64,000 nt of DNA from Hoeflea algicola (GCF_026619415.1 NZ_JAOVZR010000001.1:2418001-2482000); one strand, 5' to 3'; counted from the stretch's first letter, positions 1-10,626 are shown. Numbers and translations: made by a program. Notes: generated by a model from the sequence alone, not told the origin.

Positions 1-351
1 TTCGGGCTTTCTTTCTGCAATCCACAATAAGAGTGCTTCGCAAGGCTGAACCATTCTGACATGTCGGATTGGTTCAGCGCCGAAGGGCTTGGAAAGGGCC
101 ACATTCGGCGCGCAGCCCAACAGAAGCCCGCGCCGGATGGACGGATACCTCCCGGCCCTTATGGCTTCCACATGATCATGCAGGTTCGGCGGGAACCCAT
201 ATGGCCAAGCATCTTCGAACGATGTCATCGCATCGCCCTTGTCGCTTCCCGATAGACCAACCACGCGAGACAGAAACGGTGTTGCTTCGCTTCAGCCCCG
301 AGGTGGCTTGAAGTCGTTCGGTGCGGCCTTGTCGCAGATAATCCCCATAGA
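1..351. other. left-edge stretch with no recognisable gene
   Basis: All three forward frames meet a stop within the first 60 bases. The short open frames that follow show no family motifs and no convincing ribosome binding site. The only structure seen is the imperfect palindrome at 46-77. The gene to the left of the window is not visible, so this may be its downstream flank. Confidence 0.5.
46..77. repeat. 32-base imperfect palindrome
   Basis: The outer arms CTGAACCA (46-53) and TGGTTCAG (70-77) are perfect complements, and the centre GACATGTC is a perfect palindrome. Of 32 positions, 28 are symmetric. No T-run follows, so it is not a typical intrinsic terminator. It could be an operator or the RNA hairpin of an upstream transcript. 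Confidence 0.5.
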
Positions 352-385
352 CAAAAAAGCCGGGGGGCGCTCAGCACCCCCCGGC
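352..385 (-). terminator. intrinsic terminator of the TRAP binding-protein gene
   Basis: On the minus strand a very GC-rich stem (arms GCCGGGGGG and CCCCCCGGC around a short loop) is followed directly by TTTTTTG. It lies 28 bases beyond the stop codon of the minus-strand TRAP gene. It indicates that this gene is transcribed without downstream permease genes. Confidence 0.85.
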
Positions 386-412
386 AATTCAAGACCCTCA
401 GACGTAAGCAGC

Positions 413-1833
<1,421 letters not shown>

Positions 1834-2598
1834 ATGCACAATGGGCTCGTGGCGATACCCGCCGACATCCGGACCTTCGATGGATACACTTGGCACGCCG
1901 CGCCGGATCAATATGTCCGGGCGGCCGTCAAGGGCTCTGGGGTCCTGCCGGTGGTGGTGCCCGCGCTCGAAGACGGCGTCGATGTCGATATGCTGCTCGA
2001 TCGGATTGATGGCGTGCTCATCACCGGATCTCGCACCAATGTGCACCCCTCACTTTACGGAGAGGAAGCAACCGAAGCGCATGGGCCTTTCGACCCGGCG
2101 CGCGACCAGATCAGCATGGCGCTCATCCGTCGGGCCATTGAGCGCAGCATTCCACTGCTGGCGATTTGCCGCGGCATTCAGGAACTCAATGTCGCGCTGG
2201 GCGGTACACTGGCCAACGAAATCCAGGAACTGCAGGGGCGCATGGACCATCGCAAGCCGGAAACCGAGAACTGGGATGAGGCATTTGCCATCCGCCATTC
2301 TGTCAAGGTCAAGGAGGGAAGCTGTCTGGCCTCGATCGTCGGCGAGGGGGAGATCAGCGTGAATTCGCTTCACCGTCAGGCGATTTCACGCCTAGCGCCG
2401 CGTTTGGCGGTCGAAGCGGTGGCCGAAGACGGCACCATCGAGGCCGTTAGCGTCCTTGATGCGCCGGGCTTTGCAATCGGTGTCCAGTGGCATCCCGAAT
2501 ACTGGGTCGGCAGCGACGAGATATCCGACAAGATATTCGCCGCCTTCGGCGAAGCGGTGCGCGCCTGCCATGCCCGTCCGGCGCAAGCCGCCGAATAA
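1834..2598 (+). CDS. gamma-glutamyl-gamma-aminobutyrate hydrolase-type (PuuD-like) class I amidotransferase
   Basis: This 254-residue peptidase C26 protein most likely hydrolyses a gamma-glutamyl amide bond, as PuuD does in putrescine degradation. The catalytic triad is visible: Cys112 in LLAICRGIQELN, with His220 and Glu222 in GVQWHPEY. The ATG at 1834 is chosen because AAGGAAAG lies 7-8 bases ahead. A start at 1768 would add 22 residues of non-conserved sequence. No other puu genes flank it, so the substrate could be another gamma-glutamyl compound. It is divergent from the TRAP binding protein and followed by a stem-loop. Confidence 0.85.
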   Translation: MHNGLVAIPADIRTFDGYTWHAAPDQYVRAAVKGSGVLPVVVPALEDGVDVDMLLDRIDGVLITGSRTNVHPSLYGEEATEAHGPFDPARDQISMALIRRAIERSIPLLAICRGIQELNVALGGTLANEIQELQGRMDHRKPETENWDEAFAIRHSVKVKEGSCLASIVGEGEISVNSLHRQAISRLAPRLAVEAVAEDGTIEAVSVLDAPGFAIGVQWHPEYWVGSDEISDKIFAAFGEAVRACHARPAQAAE

Positions 2599-2612
2599 AG
2601 CCGTCAAATAAG

Positions 2613-2642
2613 GCTCCGTGCATTCACCTGAACGCACGGAGC
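2613..2642. terminator. stem-loop between convergent genes
   Basis: Arms GCTCCGTGC and GCACGGAGC pair perfectly across a 12-base loop, between the PuuD-like stop and the convergent dehydrogenase stop. There is no clear T-run on either side, so termination is inferred from position and stem strength. Confidence 0.5.
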
Positions 2643-2681
2643 TGCAACTTCGATCCAAAACACATCAGCCCGTCGCGCCGC

Positions 2682-3656
2682 TCATTCCGGCTTGCGGTTC
2701 AGGGCAGCACATTCCGGCACCGCCGTGATCGCCGCACCGCCGGCAAGCCAGGCGGCGAGATTGTCGACCACCAGATCCGCCATCGCGTTGCGGGTGGAGA
2801 CCGATGCCGACGCCACATGCGGCAGCAGACAGGCATTGGGCAAGTCGATTAGCGCCTGCTGCACATGCGGTTCGTTGGCAAAGACATCGAGACCGGCGGC
2901 AGCGATCCGCCGTTCCGTCAGGGCCGCAATCAACGCTGTCTCGTCAACCGTCGAACCGCGGCCAACATTGATCAACACCCCATCTGGCCCAAGTGCATCG
3001 AGGATGTCGGCATTGACAGCCTTGTCGGTTGCGGGCCCGCCCGGCACCACCACAATCAATGTGTCAACTGCCTTCGCCATTCCCGCAAGCGTTTCGTGCC
3101 AGGGATAATCGACATCGGTTCGTCTTGTTCGCGTGTGGTAGTGAATGCCGACGCCGAAAGCCTCGAGCCGCCGGGCGATGGCAAGTCCGATACGCCCCAG
3201 CCCGAAAACGCCGATAGTCCGCCCCCGCAATGTCAGCGGCGTCAACCGATAGGGCCCTTCCTTGGCCCAGCGACCGGCGCGAAGGTAGGTTTCCGCCTTC
3301 GGAAGTTCCCTGAGTGTGTTGAGCAACAGGCCGACAGTGGTATCCGCCACCTCATCGCTGAGCACATCGGGTGTGTTGGTCACCATGATGCCACGCGAAG
3401 CGGCATGGGGCGCGTCCACGGCATCGTAGCCAACGCCAAAGTTGGCGATGATGGCAAGATTGGGCAAGGCATCGATGAAGTCGGCGGAGACGGTGGTCAT
3501 CGCCGCAATTCCCTTCACCCGCGAGCGCGTCTGCGCATCAATTAGCGCCGCGTCGGCAGCGTCGATGAAGACGGCATCGAACTCGGCTTCGGCGCGCTCG
3601 CGAACACGCGGATGGATCCGGCCCGGAATGAGGACGACGGGGCGTTGATCACTCAT
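2682..3656 (-). CDS. D-isomer specific 2-hydroxyacid dehydrogenase
   Basis: This 324-residue cytosolic oxidoreductase is likely a glyoxylate/hydroxypyruvate-type reductase acting on a 2-oxoacid with NAD(P)H. The Rossmann motif GLGRIG is at residues 152-157. The family's catalytic triad is in place: Arg233 in NVGRGSTVDE, Glu262 in FANEP, and His280 in LPHVAS. Length is normal for the family. Its start overlaps the end of the LacI regulator gene by 4 bases, so the two are probably co-translated and the enzyme belongs to that regulator's own circuit. The exact substrate cannot be fixed. Confidence 0.87.
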   Translation of the reverse strand: MSDQRPVVLIPGRIHPRVRERAEAEFDAVFIDAADAALIDAQTRSRVKGIAAMTTVSADFIDALPNLAIIANFGVGYDAVDAPHAASRGIMVTNTPDVLSDEVADTTVGLLLNTLRELPKAETYLRAGRWAKEGPYRLTPLTLRGRTIGVFGLGRIGLAIARRLEAFGVGIHYHTRTRRTDVDYPWHETLAGMAKAVDTLIVVVPGGPATDKAVNADILDALGPDGVLINVGRGSTVDETALIAALTERRIAAAGLDVFANEPHVQQALIDLPNACLLPHVASASVSTRNAMADLVVDNLAAWLAGGAAITAVPECAALNRKPE

Positions 3657-4696
3657 CGGCCAGCTCCCGGGTTCAGCGGCATCGTCGATTGCCGGATCCG
3701 CATTTCCGGCTTGATCAAATGCAGGCCGTCAGCTTCGCTGGAGCCGTTGAGTTTGTCGAGCAGCGCGCGCGCTGCCCGGCGGCCAACCTCCGATTGTCCA
3801 TTGCAGACCGTCGTCAGCGCAGGCATCGCGATTGCCGCCTCTTCAAGATCGTCATAACCAGTCACTGAAATATCCTTTCCGGGCACCAACCCCGCGCGGG
3901 CAATGCCACTCATCAGACCAATCGCCACCAGGTCGTTCCAACATACCGCGGCGGTCGGTTTGAGCGAATTGGCGAGAAAATTCACCGCCGCCTCGAACCC
4001 GCTCTGCTTGGTCCGCGGACCGGGAATGCGCAGCGCCGGATCTACATCAATCCCCGCCTTCCTGAGTGCCTCGGCATATCCCGCATAGCGATCCCGCCCG
4101 GTTGACGTGTGATCGGTGCCGCCAATCATGGCGATGCGCGTGTGCCCCAGGCTGATCAGGTGATTGGTGGCAAGGGCGGTGCCATAGGCATCGTCGCCGC
4201 GAAAGGTCGGCACGTCAATCTCCGGCACCGAGCGGGCAATCAGGATCGCCGGCATGCCATTGTCCTCGGCAAGCCGGATGTCGGATGCGGGTGTACCGAT
4301 GGCTGGCGACATGATCACCCCGTCACCGCCCAGCTGCAAAAGCGTTTCAATGAAATTCCGCTGTTTCTCCACCGAATCATAATGATTGGACAGAATGAAG
4401 GTTTGTCGGCTGCGGTCCAGTTCGGTCTCGATCGCCTTGAGAATTTCCGCATAGAACGGGTTCATGATGTCGTGAACCACGACCCCGATGATGCCGGACC
4501 GTGAGGTTCTGAGTGACGCGGCGCGGCGATTGTAGATATAGCCGAGCTCGACGGCTTTTTCCTTGATCCGATCGCGCGTCATGTCGGCCACCAGCGGACT
4601 GTCGCGCAACGCCAGAGATACCGTGGCGGTCGAAAGGCCGAGAGCCTCCGCGATCGTGGACAGTTTAACTTTTTGCGCCAATTCCCGTATCCCCAC
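3653..4696 (-). CDS. LacI-family transcriptional regulator
   Basis: An N-terminal LacI helix-turn-helix (LSTIAEALGLSTATVSLAL) is followed by a hinge and a periplasmic-binding-protein-like sensor domain (GIIGVVVHDIMNPFYAEIL, then SVTGYDDLEEAA), as expected for sugar- or acid-sensing regulators. The start is uncertain. GTG at 4696 (347 residues) is taken; TTG at 4723 or 4681 are alternatives, and none has a strong ribosome binding site. The gene overlaps the downstream dehydrogenase by 4 bases. A GGTTTAAACC palindrome lies about 48 bases upstream and may be its operator. Confidence 0.88.
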   Translation of the reverse strand: MGIRELAQKVKLSTIAEALGLSTATVSLALRDSPLVADMTRDRIKEKAVELGYIYNRRAASLRTSRSGIIGVVVHDIMNPFYAEILKAIETELDRSRQTFILSNHYDSVEKQRNFIETLLQLGGDGVIMSPAIGTPASDIRLAEDNGMPAILIARSVPEIDVPTFRGDDAYGTALATNHLISLGHTRIAMIGGTDHTSTGRDRYAGYAEALRKAGIDVDPALRIPGPRTKQSGFEAAVNFLANSLKPTAAVCWNDLVAIGLMSGIARAGLVPGKDISVTGYDDLEEAAIAMPALTTVCNGQSEVGRRAARALLDKLNGSSEADGLHLIKPEMRIRQSTMPLNPGAGR

Positions 4697-4743
4697 TGGC
4701 GGAGCCCCGCGCCCCAATTTCAATTATTTAAGCAGATCTAAAA

Positions 4744-4753
4744 GGTTTAAACC
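4744..4753. promoter_or_regulatory. GGTTTAAACC palindrome upstream of lacI-type gene
   Basis: This perfect 10-base palindrome lies in the AT-rich 94-base gap between the MarR gene stop and the LacI-type gene start. It is placed to serve as an autoregulatory operator. Known LacI-family operators often have a central CG, which is absent here, so the assignment is tentative. Confidence 0.3.
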
Positions 4754-4790
4754 GGGCTGGCAATCAGTCTGTTGATGGCTCCGGACCGTC

Positions 4791-5339
4791 CTAGGCCAGA
4801 TCAGCATCTTCATCTGCTGCCAATGTCGCCGCTTTCAGCGGATCGCTTGCCGCGGCAGGCACGGCGCTCAACGAGGCGCCGATATTGGTATCCATCGTCG
4901 CCAACAGGTCGAGCAAGGTGATGACATCCTTCTTCTTCAACCCGGCGAATGCGGTCTTTTCGGTCCGGCGTTGCGCCTTGCGCACCGACTTGATCTGATC
5001 ACGGCCAGCATCGGTCAGGTACACTAGCATCATCCGTCCATCGTCGGGAGATCCTTCGCGGCGCACAAAACCCTGTGCGGCAAGCCGGCCAATTGTCTTG
5101 GTGATGGTTGGCGCCTTGACACCCAGCGAAGCCGCGATCATGCCCGGTGTCTGGCCGTCACGGGCATCCAGCGCCAGGATTACCCCATCCTGGCCAGCAT
5201 AGAGACCAAGATCGAGTAGCCGTCGTGACAACGCCGTCCTGGCGTTACGCGCCAACTGATTGACCAGGACCAGCGCCTCGGCCTGCCCCTGTTTCTTTGT
5301 TTTTCTGCTCTTGCTTTTGGACTTGATTTTGGCGGACAC
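4791..5339 (-). CDS. MarR-family transcriptional regulator
   Basis: This 182-residue protein has a Lys/Ser-rich N-terminus (residues 2-17) followed by a MarR winged helix. The recognition region is PGMIAASLGVKAPTITKTIGRL and the wing is EGSPDDGRMMLVYLTDAGR. It starts at GTG with AAGGAG about 8 bases upstream. It is divergent from the creatininase-family gene with a 92-base gap, so it may control that gene and itself. The Ala/Asp-rich C-terminal tail is not part of the usual fold. The ligand is unknown. Confidence 0.87.
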   Translation of the reverse strand: MSAKIKSKSKSRKTKKQGQAEALVLVNQLARNARTALSRRLLDLGLYAGQDGVILALDARDGQTPGMIAASLGVKAPTITKTIGRLAAQGFVRREGSPDDGRMMLVYLTDAGRDQIKSVRKAQRRTEKTAFAGLKKKDVITLLDLLATMDTNIGASLSAVPAAASDPLKAATLAADEDADLA

Positions 5340-5431
5340 GGTCAGCTCCTTCTTGCGGCCTTCGATCCATCACCCTAGACTCAAGCTCTTCAATCCGGAC
5401 CCTAACCAAGCAGCACCGGAAAAACCACAGC

Positions 5432-6175
5432 ATGCACACACAATCCGTCCCGATCGCCATCCTGCCTCTCGGCGCCCATGAGCAGCATGGCCCGCATCTT
5501 CCCTTCGAGACCGATGCGCTGATTGCCGAATCGATCGCCCGGCGCCTGGCTGAGGCGGCGCCATCATCCGTGAGGGTCGAACTGTTGCCGGTCGAGCCGG
5601 TCGGCTACTCGATCGAGCACATGGATGTGCCCGGCACCAGAACGCTGGCATTTGATGAAGCGGTCAACCGCTGGATCGGCATCGCCGAAAGCTGCGCCGC
5701 GCGGGGCATTCGGCGGCTGCTGCTGCTCAACGCCCATGGCGGCAACTCGCCGCTTTTGACAATCGTCGCCACCGAGGCCCGCGTCCGCTTCAACATGCTG
5801 GCAGTGGCCACCAGCTGGACCCGATTCGGGGTTCCTGCCGACATCATCACGCCCGCAGAAAAATCCCTCGACATCCATGCCGGCGACATCGAGACATCGG
5901 TCATGCTGGCGTTGCGGCCGGATCTGGTGCGGCGCGAGGCGCTGCGCGATTTCCCCTCGCGCCAGGCTGAATACATCGACCGTTTCACCCATCTTCGCGC
6001 CTACGGCCCGCACGCCTTCGGCTGGAAAATGTCGGACCTGAACAAGGATGGCGCAGCCGGCAATGCCAGCCAGGCAAGTGCCGCCAAGGGCGAAGCGATC
6101 ATCGCCCATGCTGTTGGCGGTCTTTGTGACCTGCTCATAGACATGGCCAGCTTCGAAACCGATGATCTGAATTGA
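5432..6175 (+). CDS. creatininase-family metal-dependent amidohydrolase
   Basis: This 247-residue enzyme is related to creatininase, mycofactocin-type peptidases and other amide hydrolases. The expected metal ligands are present: Glu17 and His19 in AHEQHGPHLP, Asp28 in ETDAL, His102 in LNAHGGN, and Glu154 in HAGDIET. The N-terminus is compact; most family members have 10-20 residues before the EQHG motif. No strong ribosome binding site precedes the ATG, so the start is only moderately sure. The divergent MarR gene is the obvious candidate regulator. The substrate is not predictable. Confidence 0.85.
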   Translation: MHTQSVPIAILPLGAHEQHGPHLPFETDALIAESIARRLAEAAPSSVRVELLPVEPVGYSIEHMDVPGTRTLAFDEAVNRWIGIAESCAARGIRRLLLLNAHGGNSPLLTIVATEARVRFNMLAVATSWTRFGVPADIITPAEKSLDIHAGDIETSVMLALRPDLVRREALRDFPSRQAEYIDRFTHLRAYGPHAFGWKMSDLNKDGAAGNASQASAAKGEAIIAHAVGGLCDLLIDMASFETDDLN

Positions 6176-6330
6176 GGGATTGACGACACCGCAACCGCTC
6201 TTCGGTTGAAAGGCTCGGTGCGACGTAATGCGATGGACTGGAGCCTTTTCAGAAACGATTTTGATTTAGCCGTTGATCATGGCCCGTGATAAAACACGCA
6301 CGCCAGACTCAGAATTGAGTGGAAAAATAA

Positions 6331-7296
6331 ATGGACGACACAAACACGATCATCATCGGCGCCGGATTGGCGGGTCTCACCCTCGCAAGACACCTGGCAG
6401 ATCAGGGCATCAGTGTCATCGTGTTGGAAAAATCCCGCTCGCCAGGTGGGCGTCTGGCGACCCGACGCAGCGACCACGGCAATTTCGACCATGGCGGCCA
6501 ATATCTGACCAGCAGAACGCCGGAATTCACATCACTGGTCAACCACCTGGCCCAGGCCGGCGAGCTGGCTGTTTGGCGGCCGCGCGGCAAGGACAGCGCT
6601 CGACCCTGGTGGGTTGGCCTGCCAGGAATGTCGGCCGTCGGCAAGGCACTCACCGAGGGCCTGCAGGTGCATCTTGGTACAACCGTCACCCGCATTGGCA
6701 AGCAACAAAACAAATATCTGGTCGAGGTCGAAACCGCCGGTGGTGTCGCCGAAAGTTTCCGGGCGGCGCGGGTGGTGACGGCTATCCCCGCGCCACAAGC
6801 GCTCAAACTGCTGCATCCTCTGGATTCCGCCTTCGCCCCGCTTGCCGCGGTCAAGATGGCGCCTTGCTGGTCGGCCATGCTGGCGTTTGAAACAAGGCTC
6901 GATGATGTGCCCGATCTCATTCGCGGGCAGCCCGGCGATTGTCTCTCGCTGATTGTACGAAACAGTTCAAAACCGCAGCGGCGCGGCGAGACTTTCGTGC
7001 TCCATGCCGGCCCTGAATGGAGCGACGCCCGGCTGGATGAAGACCATCAGACGGTCGCCGCCGAGTTGCTGGTTGCAATGCGGGCCGCAACCGGCCTTGG
7101 TGCGGATTTGCCGAAGCCGGTCCATTTCGACCTGCATCGCTGGCTCCACGCGCTGGCCCAAACGCAGCTTGGTGCACCCTTCATCGGCAATGCCGATGGC
7201 ACGCTTTTCGCTTGTGGCGATTGGTGCATCGCCGCAAGGGCAGAAGCCGCGCATCAATCAGGTCTGGCGCTGGGCCAACACATCCTTGCCTTGTGA
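6331..7296 (+). CDS. FAD-dependent amine oxidoreductase, renalase-like
   Basis: This 321-residue flavoprotein begins with a dinucleotide-binding fold (IIIGAGLAGLTLARHL, residues 7-22) followed by EKSRSPGGRLATRR, the arrangement seen in renalase-like NAD(P)/FAD proteins. A C-terminal FAD-contact segment ends the protein (FACGDWCIAARAEAAHQSG). No signal peptide or membrane segment is seen, so it should be cytosolic. It stands alone in its orientation with 65 bases before the CobW gene. Its substrate is unknown; bacterial renalases reoxidise isomeric NAD(P)H forms, which would be one testable role. Confidence 0.82.
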   Translation: MDDTNTIIIGAGLAGLTLARHLADQGISVIVLEKSRSPGGRLATRRSDHGNFDHGGQYLTSRTPEFTSLVNHLAQAGELAVWRPRGKDSARPWWVGLPGMSAVGKALTEGLQVHLGTTVTRIGKQQNKYLVEVETAGGVAESFRAARVVTAIPAPQALKLLHPLDSAFAPLAAVKMAPCWSAMLAFETRLDDVPDLIRGQPGDCLSLIVRNSSKPQRRGETFVLHAGPEWSDARLDEDHQTVAAELLVAMRAATGLGADLPKPVHFDLHRWLHALAQTQLGAPFIGNADGTLFACGDWCIAARAEAAHQSGLALGQHILAL

Positions 7297-7361
7297 GTGG
7301 CACAATCCGATCCAAGCGCCTATATGCAAGTTCAACCAAACCATCCTGACCGAGACATTCC

Positions 7362-8438
7362 ATGAGCGAAGCCCCATCCCCCATTCCCGTAACCGTGCTG
7401 ACCGGATATCTCGGCGCTGGCAAAACCACGCTGCTCAACCGGATCCTGTCGGAACCGCATGGCAAGCGCTATGCGGTGATCGTCAATGAATTTGGCGAGA
7501 TCGGCATCGACAACGACCTGATCGTGGAATCCGACGAGGAAATCTACGAGATGAACAATGGCTGCGTCTGCTGCACCGTGCGCGGTGACCTGATCCGCGT
7601 GGTTGAGGGACTGATGCGCCGGCCGGGCAGATTTGACGCCATCATCGTCGAAACCACCGGCCTTGCCGACCCCGCACCCGTCGCCCAGACGTTTTTCATG
7701 GATGAGGATGTCCGCGCCAAGACCCGGCTTGATGCCGTGGTGGCGCTGGTCGACGCGCGCCACCTACCGGCTCGGCTCAAGGACAGCCGCGAGGCCGAGG
7801 ACCAGATTGCCTTTGCCGATGTGGTGCTTCTCAACAAGACCGACCTGGTGACGCCTCAAGAACTCGACGAAGTCGAGCGTATCGTGCGGACGATCAATCC
7901 ATCCGCGCGGATCCACCGCACCGAGCGCGCATCCGTGTCGCTTGACGCGGTGCTGGACCGCGGCGCGTTCGATCTCAGCCGTGCGCTCGACAATGACCCG
8001 CATTTCCTCGACCACGATGATCCCGACCACGCCTGTGGTCCCGATTGCGATCATGATCACGACCATCACCACCACCATGACCACGCTCATCACGACCATG
8101 CGCATCATGATCATGACCACGCGACGCCGGCCGCCATTCACGATCTGACTGTACAGTCGATCTCGCTGCGCGCCGGCCCGCTGGAACCGAAACGCTTCTT
8201 CCCCTGGATTGAAAAGATCACCCAGATCGACGGCCCAAATATTTTGCGCCTCAAGGGCATTATCGCCCTGGCCGGCGATGATGACCGTTACGTTATTCAG
8301 GGTGTGCATATGATTGTCGAAGGCGACCATCAGCGCGCTTGGAAGGATGATGAAAAACGCGAAAGCCGCATTGTCTTCATTGGCCGCGATCTCGATCGCG
8401 AAAAGCTCGAACGCACTTTCCTAGCCTGCCAGGCCTGA
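7362..8438 (+). CDS. CobW/COG0523-family GTP-binding metallochaperone with His-rich loop
   Basis: This 358-residue G3E GTPase has Walker A GYLGAGKT (residues 15-22), the metal-binding CVCC motif (68-71), the ETTGLADP switch (97-104) and guanine-specificity NKTD (158-161). A CobW C-terminal domain follows. Between the two domains lies a His/Asp-rich stretch (about 218-253) with more than 15 His and two Cys, suited to storing or handing over zinc. The gene is 12 bases from the WD40 gene, so the two likely form an operon. The metal is inferred; a cobalamin role is unlikely because no cob genes are near. Confidence 0.92.
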   Translation: MSEAPSPIPVTVLTGYLGAGKTTLLNRILSEPHGKRYAVIVNEFGEIGIDNDLIVESDEEIYEMNNGCVCCTVRGDLIRVVEGLMRRPGRFDAIIVETTGLADPAPVAQTFFMDEDVRAKTRLDAVVALVDARHLPARLKDSREAEDQIAFADVVLLNKTDLVTPQELDEVERIVRTINPSARIHRTERASVSLDAVLDRGAFDLSRALDNDPHFLDHDDPDHACGPDCDHDHDHHHHHDHAHHDHAHHDHDHATPAAIHDLTVQSISLRAGPLEPKRFFPWIEKITQIDGPNILRLKGIIALAGDDDRYVIQGVHMIVEGDHQRAWKDDEKRESRIVFIGRDLDREKLERTFLACQA

Positions 8439-8450
8439 GGACATTTCGCC

Positions 8451-9443
8451 ATGCCGACAGTCGCGCCGATTGATCTCGACGATCACTGCCTTGCCACCGC
8501 ATTCCTGGGCGAAGTGCCAGCTTTTGCGCTCGCCTCCGGCCAAGTGGTGCGGCTCGATCATGGCACCCAGCGCCATGAACTTCACGACGGCCTGCTGGCT
8601 GCAACCACCACTTGGGACAACCAATCGCTGATTACCGGCGGTGAAGACGGCAAGGTCATGCGGCTTGGCGCCGACGGCACCCAAACCGTTCTGCGAGAGC
8701 CAGCGCGCAAATGGGTCAGCGCCGTGGCCGCCGGACCACAGGGCGCGGTGGCCTTCACAGAGGGGCGTGTTGCCACGGTGATGCTGGCTGACGGGACACA
8801 ACAGCGTTCATTCGAGGAAGCCCGTACCATCGAAGGCCTGGCCTTCGCGCCAAAGGGCATGCGGCTGGCAATGGCACGCTACAACGGTGTGTCGCTGGCT
8901 TTCGTCAATGGCAATGCCCCGGCAGTCGATTTCGAGTGGAAAGGCGCCCACAACCAGGTGATGTTTCACCCCGATGGCCGCTTTCTGGTCACCGCCATGC
9001 AGGAAAATGCGCTGCACGGCTGGAAACTCGACGGCAAGCCCGGCAGCGAACAACGCCACATGCGCATGACCGGCTATCCTGCCAAGGTCAAATCGCTCTC
9101 CTGGTCCAACCGCGGCAAATGGCTTGCCTCCTCAGGTGCGCCTTCGGCCATCGTCTGGCCGTTTTCCGGCAAGGATGGCCCGATGGGCAAGGCGCCCAAA
9201 GAACTGGGTCAGCGCGCCGATACGATGGTGACCTGTGTCGCTTGTCATCCGGTCGAGGATCTGGTCGCCATCGGGTTTGGTGACGGCATGGTGCTCGCCG
9301 TCCGCATCGCCGATAGCAAGGAGGCGCTCCTGCGCCGTCCCGGCAAGGGCCCAATCACTGCCATGACCTGGAACAAGCCCGGTCGCCTGCTCGCGTTTGG
9401 ATCGCAAGCAGGCGATTGCGGCGTTGTCGACATCGCGGGTTAA
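8451..9443 (+). CDS. WD40 beta-propeller protein, CobW partner
   Basis: This 330-residue protein carries repeated beta-propeller blades recognisable by segments such as GGEDGKVMRLGADG, VMFHPDGRFLVTAMQENALHGW and VKSLSWSNRGKWLASSGAPSAIVW. It has no signal peptide. WD40 proteins of this type sit next to COG0523 GTPases in related bacteria, so a scaffold role in metal delivery is a reasonable inference. The start ATG lies 12 bases after the CobW stop without a strong ribosome binding site, consistent with coupling. It converges on the next gene with a 12-base gap. Confidence 0.85.
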   Translation: MPTVAPIDLDDHCLATAFLGEVPAFALASGQVVRLDHGTQRHELHDGLLAATTTWDNQSLITGGEDGKVMRLGADGTQTVLREPARKWVSAVAAGPQGAVAFTEGRVATVMLADGTQQRSFEEARTIEGLAFAPKGMRLAMARYNGVSLAFVNGNAPAVDFEWKGAHNQVMFHPDGRFLVTAMQENALHGWKLDGKPGSEQRHMRMTGYPAKVKSLSWSNRGKWLASSGAPSAIVWPFSGKDGPMGKAPKELGQRADTMVTCVACHPVEDLVAIGFGDGMVLAVRIADSKEALLRRPGKGPITAMTWNKPGRLLAFGSQAGDCGVVDIAG

Positions 9444-9455
9444 ACTCCCGGCAGG

Positions 9456-9899
9456 TTACCAGGACAATTGCAGTTGCGGGCGGCCGTTGGAAGTGCGCTC
9501 GCGGCTGACGCCATCCTTGCCGATAACCCCGTTGACGCGCTTGCGAAACGACGAGAAGCTGTCGAAGGTGACAACATCGACCGCTTCATCCAGATCCAGA
9601 GACACCCGGTAATTGCCCGGCGCTGACGTCAGCGCTTGTATGCCGACAATCCGGGCGGCAAAAGGTTGGCCCAGATAGGCCCCGGTCACCCGCGCACCAG
9701 GCGCCAGATATTCAGGCCCGCGACGGTTTCCCAAGGCAGCGTGCAACGTGTTCCAGTCATTGAAGCCATATTGTGCCGCAATCAGTTCCAACGCCCTGGA
9801 ATGACCAATGGTTTCGCCATTGGCTTCAAGACGGGATCTCAGGCGGCGCGCCTGGTCTTTCAGCATATCTAACGATGGCAGTGGCGTGTTTTCACGCAT
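9456..9899 (-). CDS. Glyoxalase_8-type (glyoxalase superfamily-related) protein
   Basis: This 147-residue protein has an N-terminal segment typical of the family named Glyoxalase_8: LKDQARRLRSRLEANGETIGHSRALELIAAQYGFNDWNTL (two halves, residues about 13-52). A small beta-rich domain follows (GARVTGAYLGQPFAARIVGI). It starts at ATG with GGAGA about 8 bases upstream. The family is common in Alphaproteobacteria, sometimes fused to a glyoxalase fold, and has no established function. Here it is a single gene with no co-directional neighbour. Confidence 0.75.
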   Translation of the reverse strand: MRENTPLPSLDMLKDQARRLRSRLEANGETIGHSRALELIAAQYGFNDWNTLHAALGNRRGPEYLAPGARVTGAYLGQPFAARIVGIQALTSAPGNYRVSLDLDEAVDVVTFDSFSSFRKRVNGVIGKDGVSRERTSNGRPQLQLSW

Positions 9900-10185
9900 G
9901 GCAGTTCTCCTGTCACGACATGCTTGGTATCGAGGGGTGTCCGCATTCCACCATCTGGCATGTCATCATCAAGGTGACTGCTCGAAAGTTGGAGACTTCA
10001 CCACGGCATTGCGCCTGCGGACGGCCGGGGCTCCAGACCCGAAGCCGCTCAGATAGGGACGCCAGGGCCACTTGTCAATCTCCTGCTCATAGCGCTGCAC
10101 TGAGCAACCATCGCTAAAATCCTGGCTCCATGGAACTTATCCTCGTGTGCAAGCGTTCGGTTTGGGACTCCGGAGGAATTGAGAC

Positions 10186-10626
10186 ATGAGCCGACCAAGC
10201 CCCACCCCCTCGCCCCGCCTGACCCGCCGCGCCATGCTGACAGCCGGTACCGCACTGGCGCTGACCGCTGTAATCCAATGGCCGGCGCAAGCTACGACAG
10301 GCATGGACGCTGATGCCTTCCTCGCGCTTTCGAAAGAACTGACCGGCAAGGCTGATCTTGACGGCGATATAGCTGCGAAGATGCTCAAGGCTTTTGAAAC
10401 AATCGGCAAAACCGATGAAATCGCAGCGCTCGCCAACGGCCAGGCCAAACCGGATCTCGGCAACGACATTGTCGCTGCCTGGTACAGTGGCTTTTCGCCC
10501 GACCCCGACAGCAGCGAAGTCGTCGCCTACAACGACGCGCTGATGTGGCAGGCCATGCCCTACACCAAGCCGATGGGCCAATGCGGCGGCGAGACAGGCT
10601 ATTGGGCTGAACCTCCTGTCGGCTGA
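10186..10626 (+). CDS. sugar/alcohol dehydrogenase small subunit (FAD-SLDH family), Tat signal
   Basis: This 146-residue protein resembles the small subunit of membrane-bound FAD sorbitol/fructose dehydrogenases. A twin-arginine signal (LTRRAMLTAGTALALTAV) occupies residues 12-29. The mature part has the family's AAWYSGFSP and the final CGGETGYWAEPP. In this family the small subunit carries the large subunit through the Tat pathway. GGAGG precedes the ATG at 7-8 bases. The large subunit follows after 42 bases, so both should be one transcript. Confidence 0.85.
   Translation: MSRPSPTPSPRLTRRAMLTAGTALALTAVIQWPAQATTGMDADAFLALSKELTGKADLDGDIAAKMLKAFETIGKTDEIAALANGQAKPDLGNDIVAAWYSGFSPDPDSSEVVAYNDALMWQAMPYTKPMGQCGGETGYWAEPPVG

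Noticed and set aside
8040..8130. Repetitive CATGACCAC-type tract resembling a microsatellite
   Set aside because: It lies in frame inside the CobW gene and encodes its His/Asp-rich loop.
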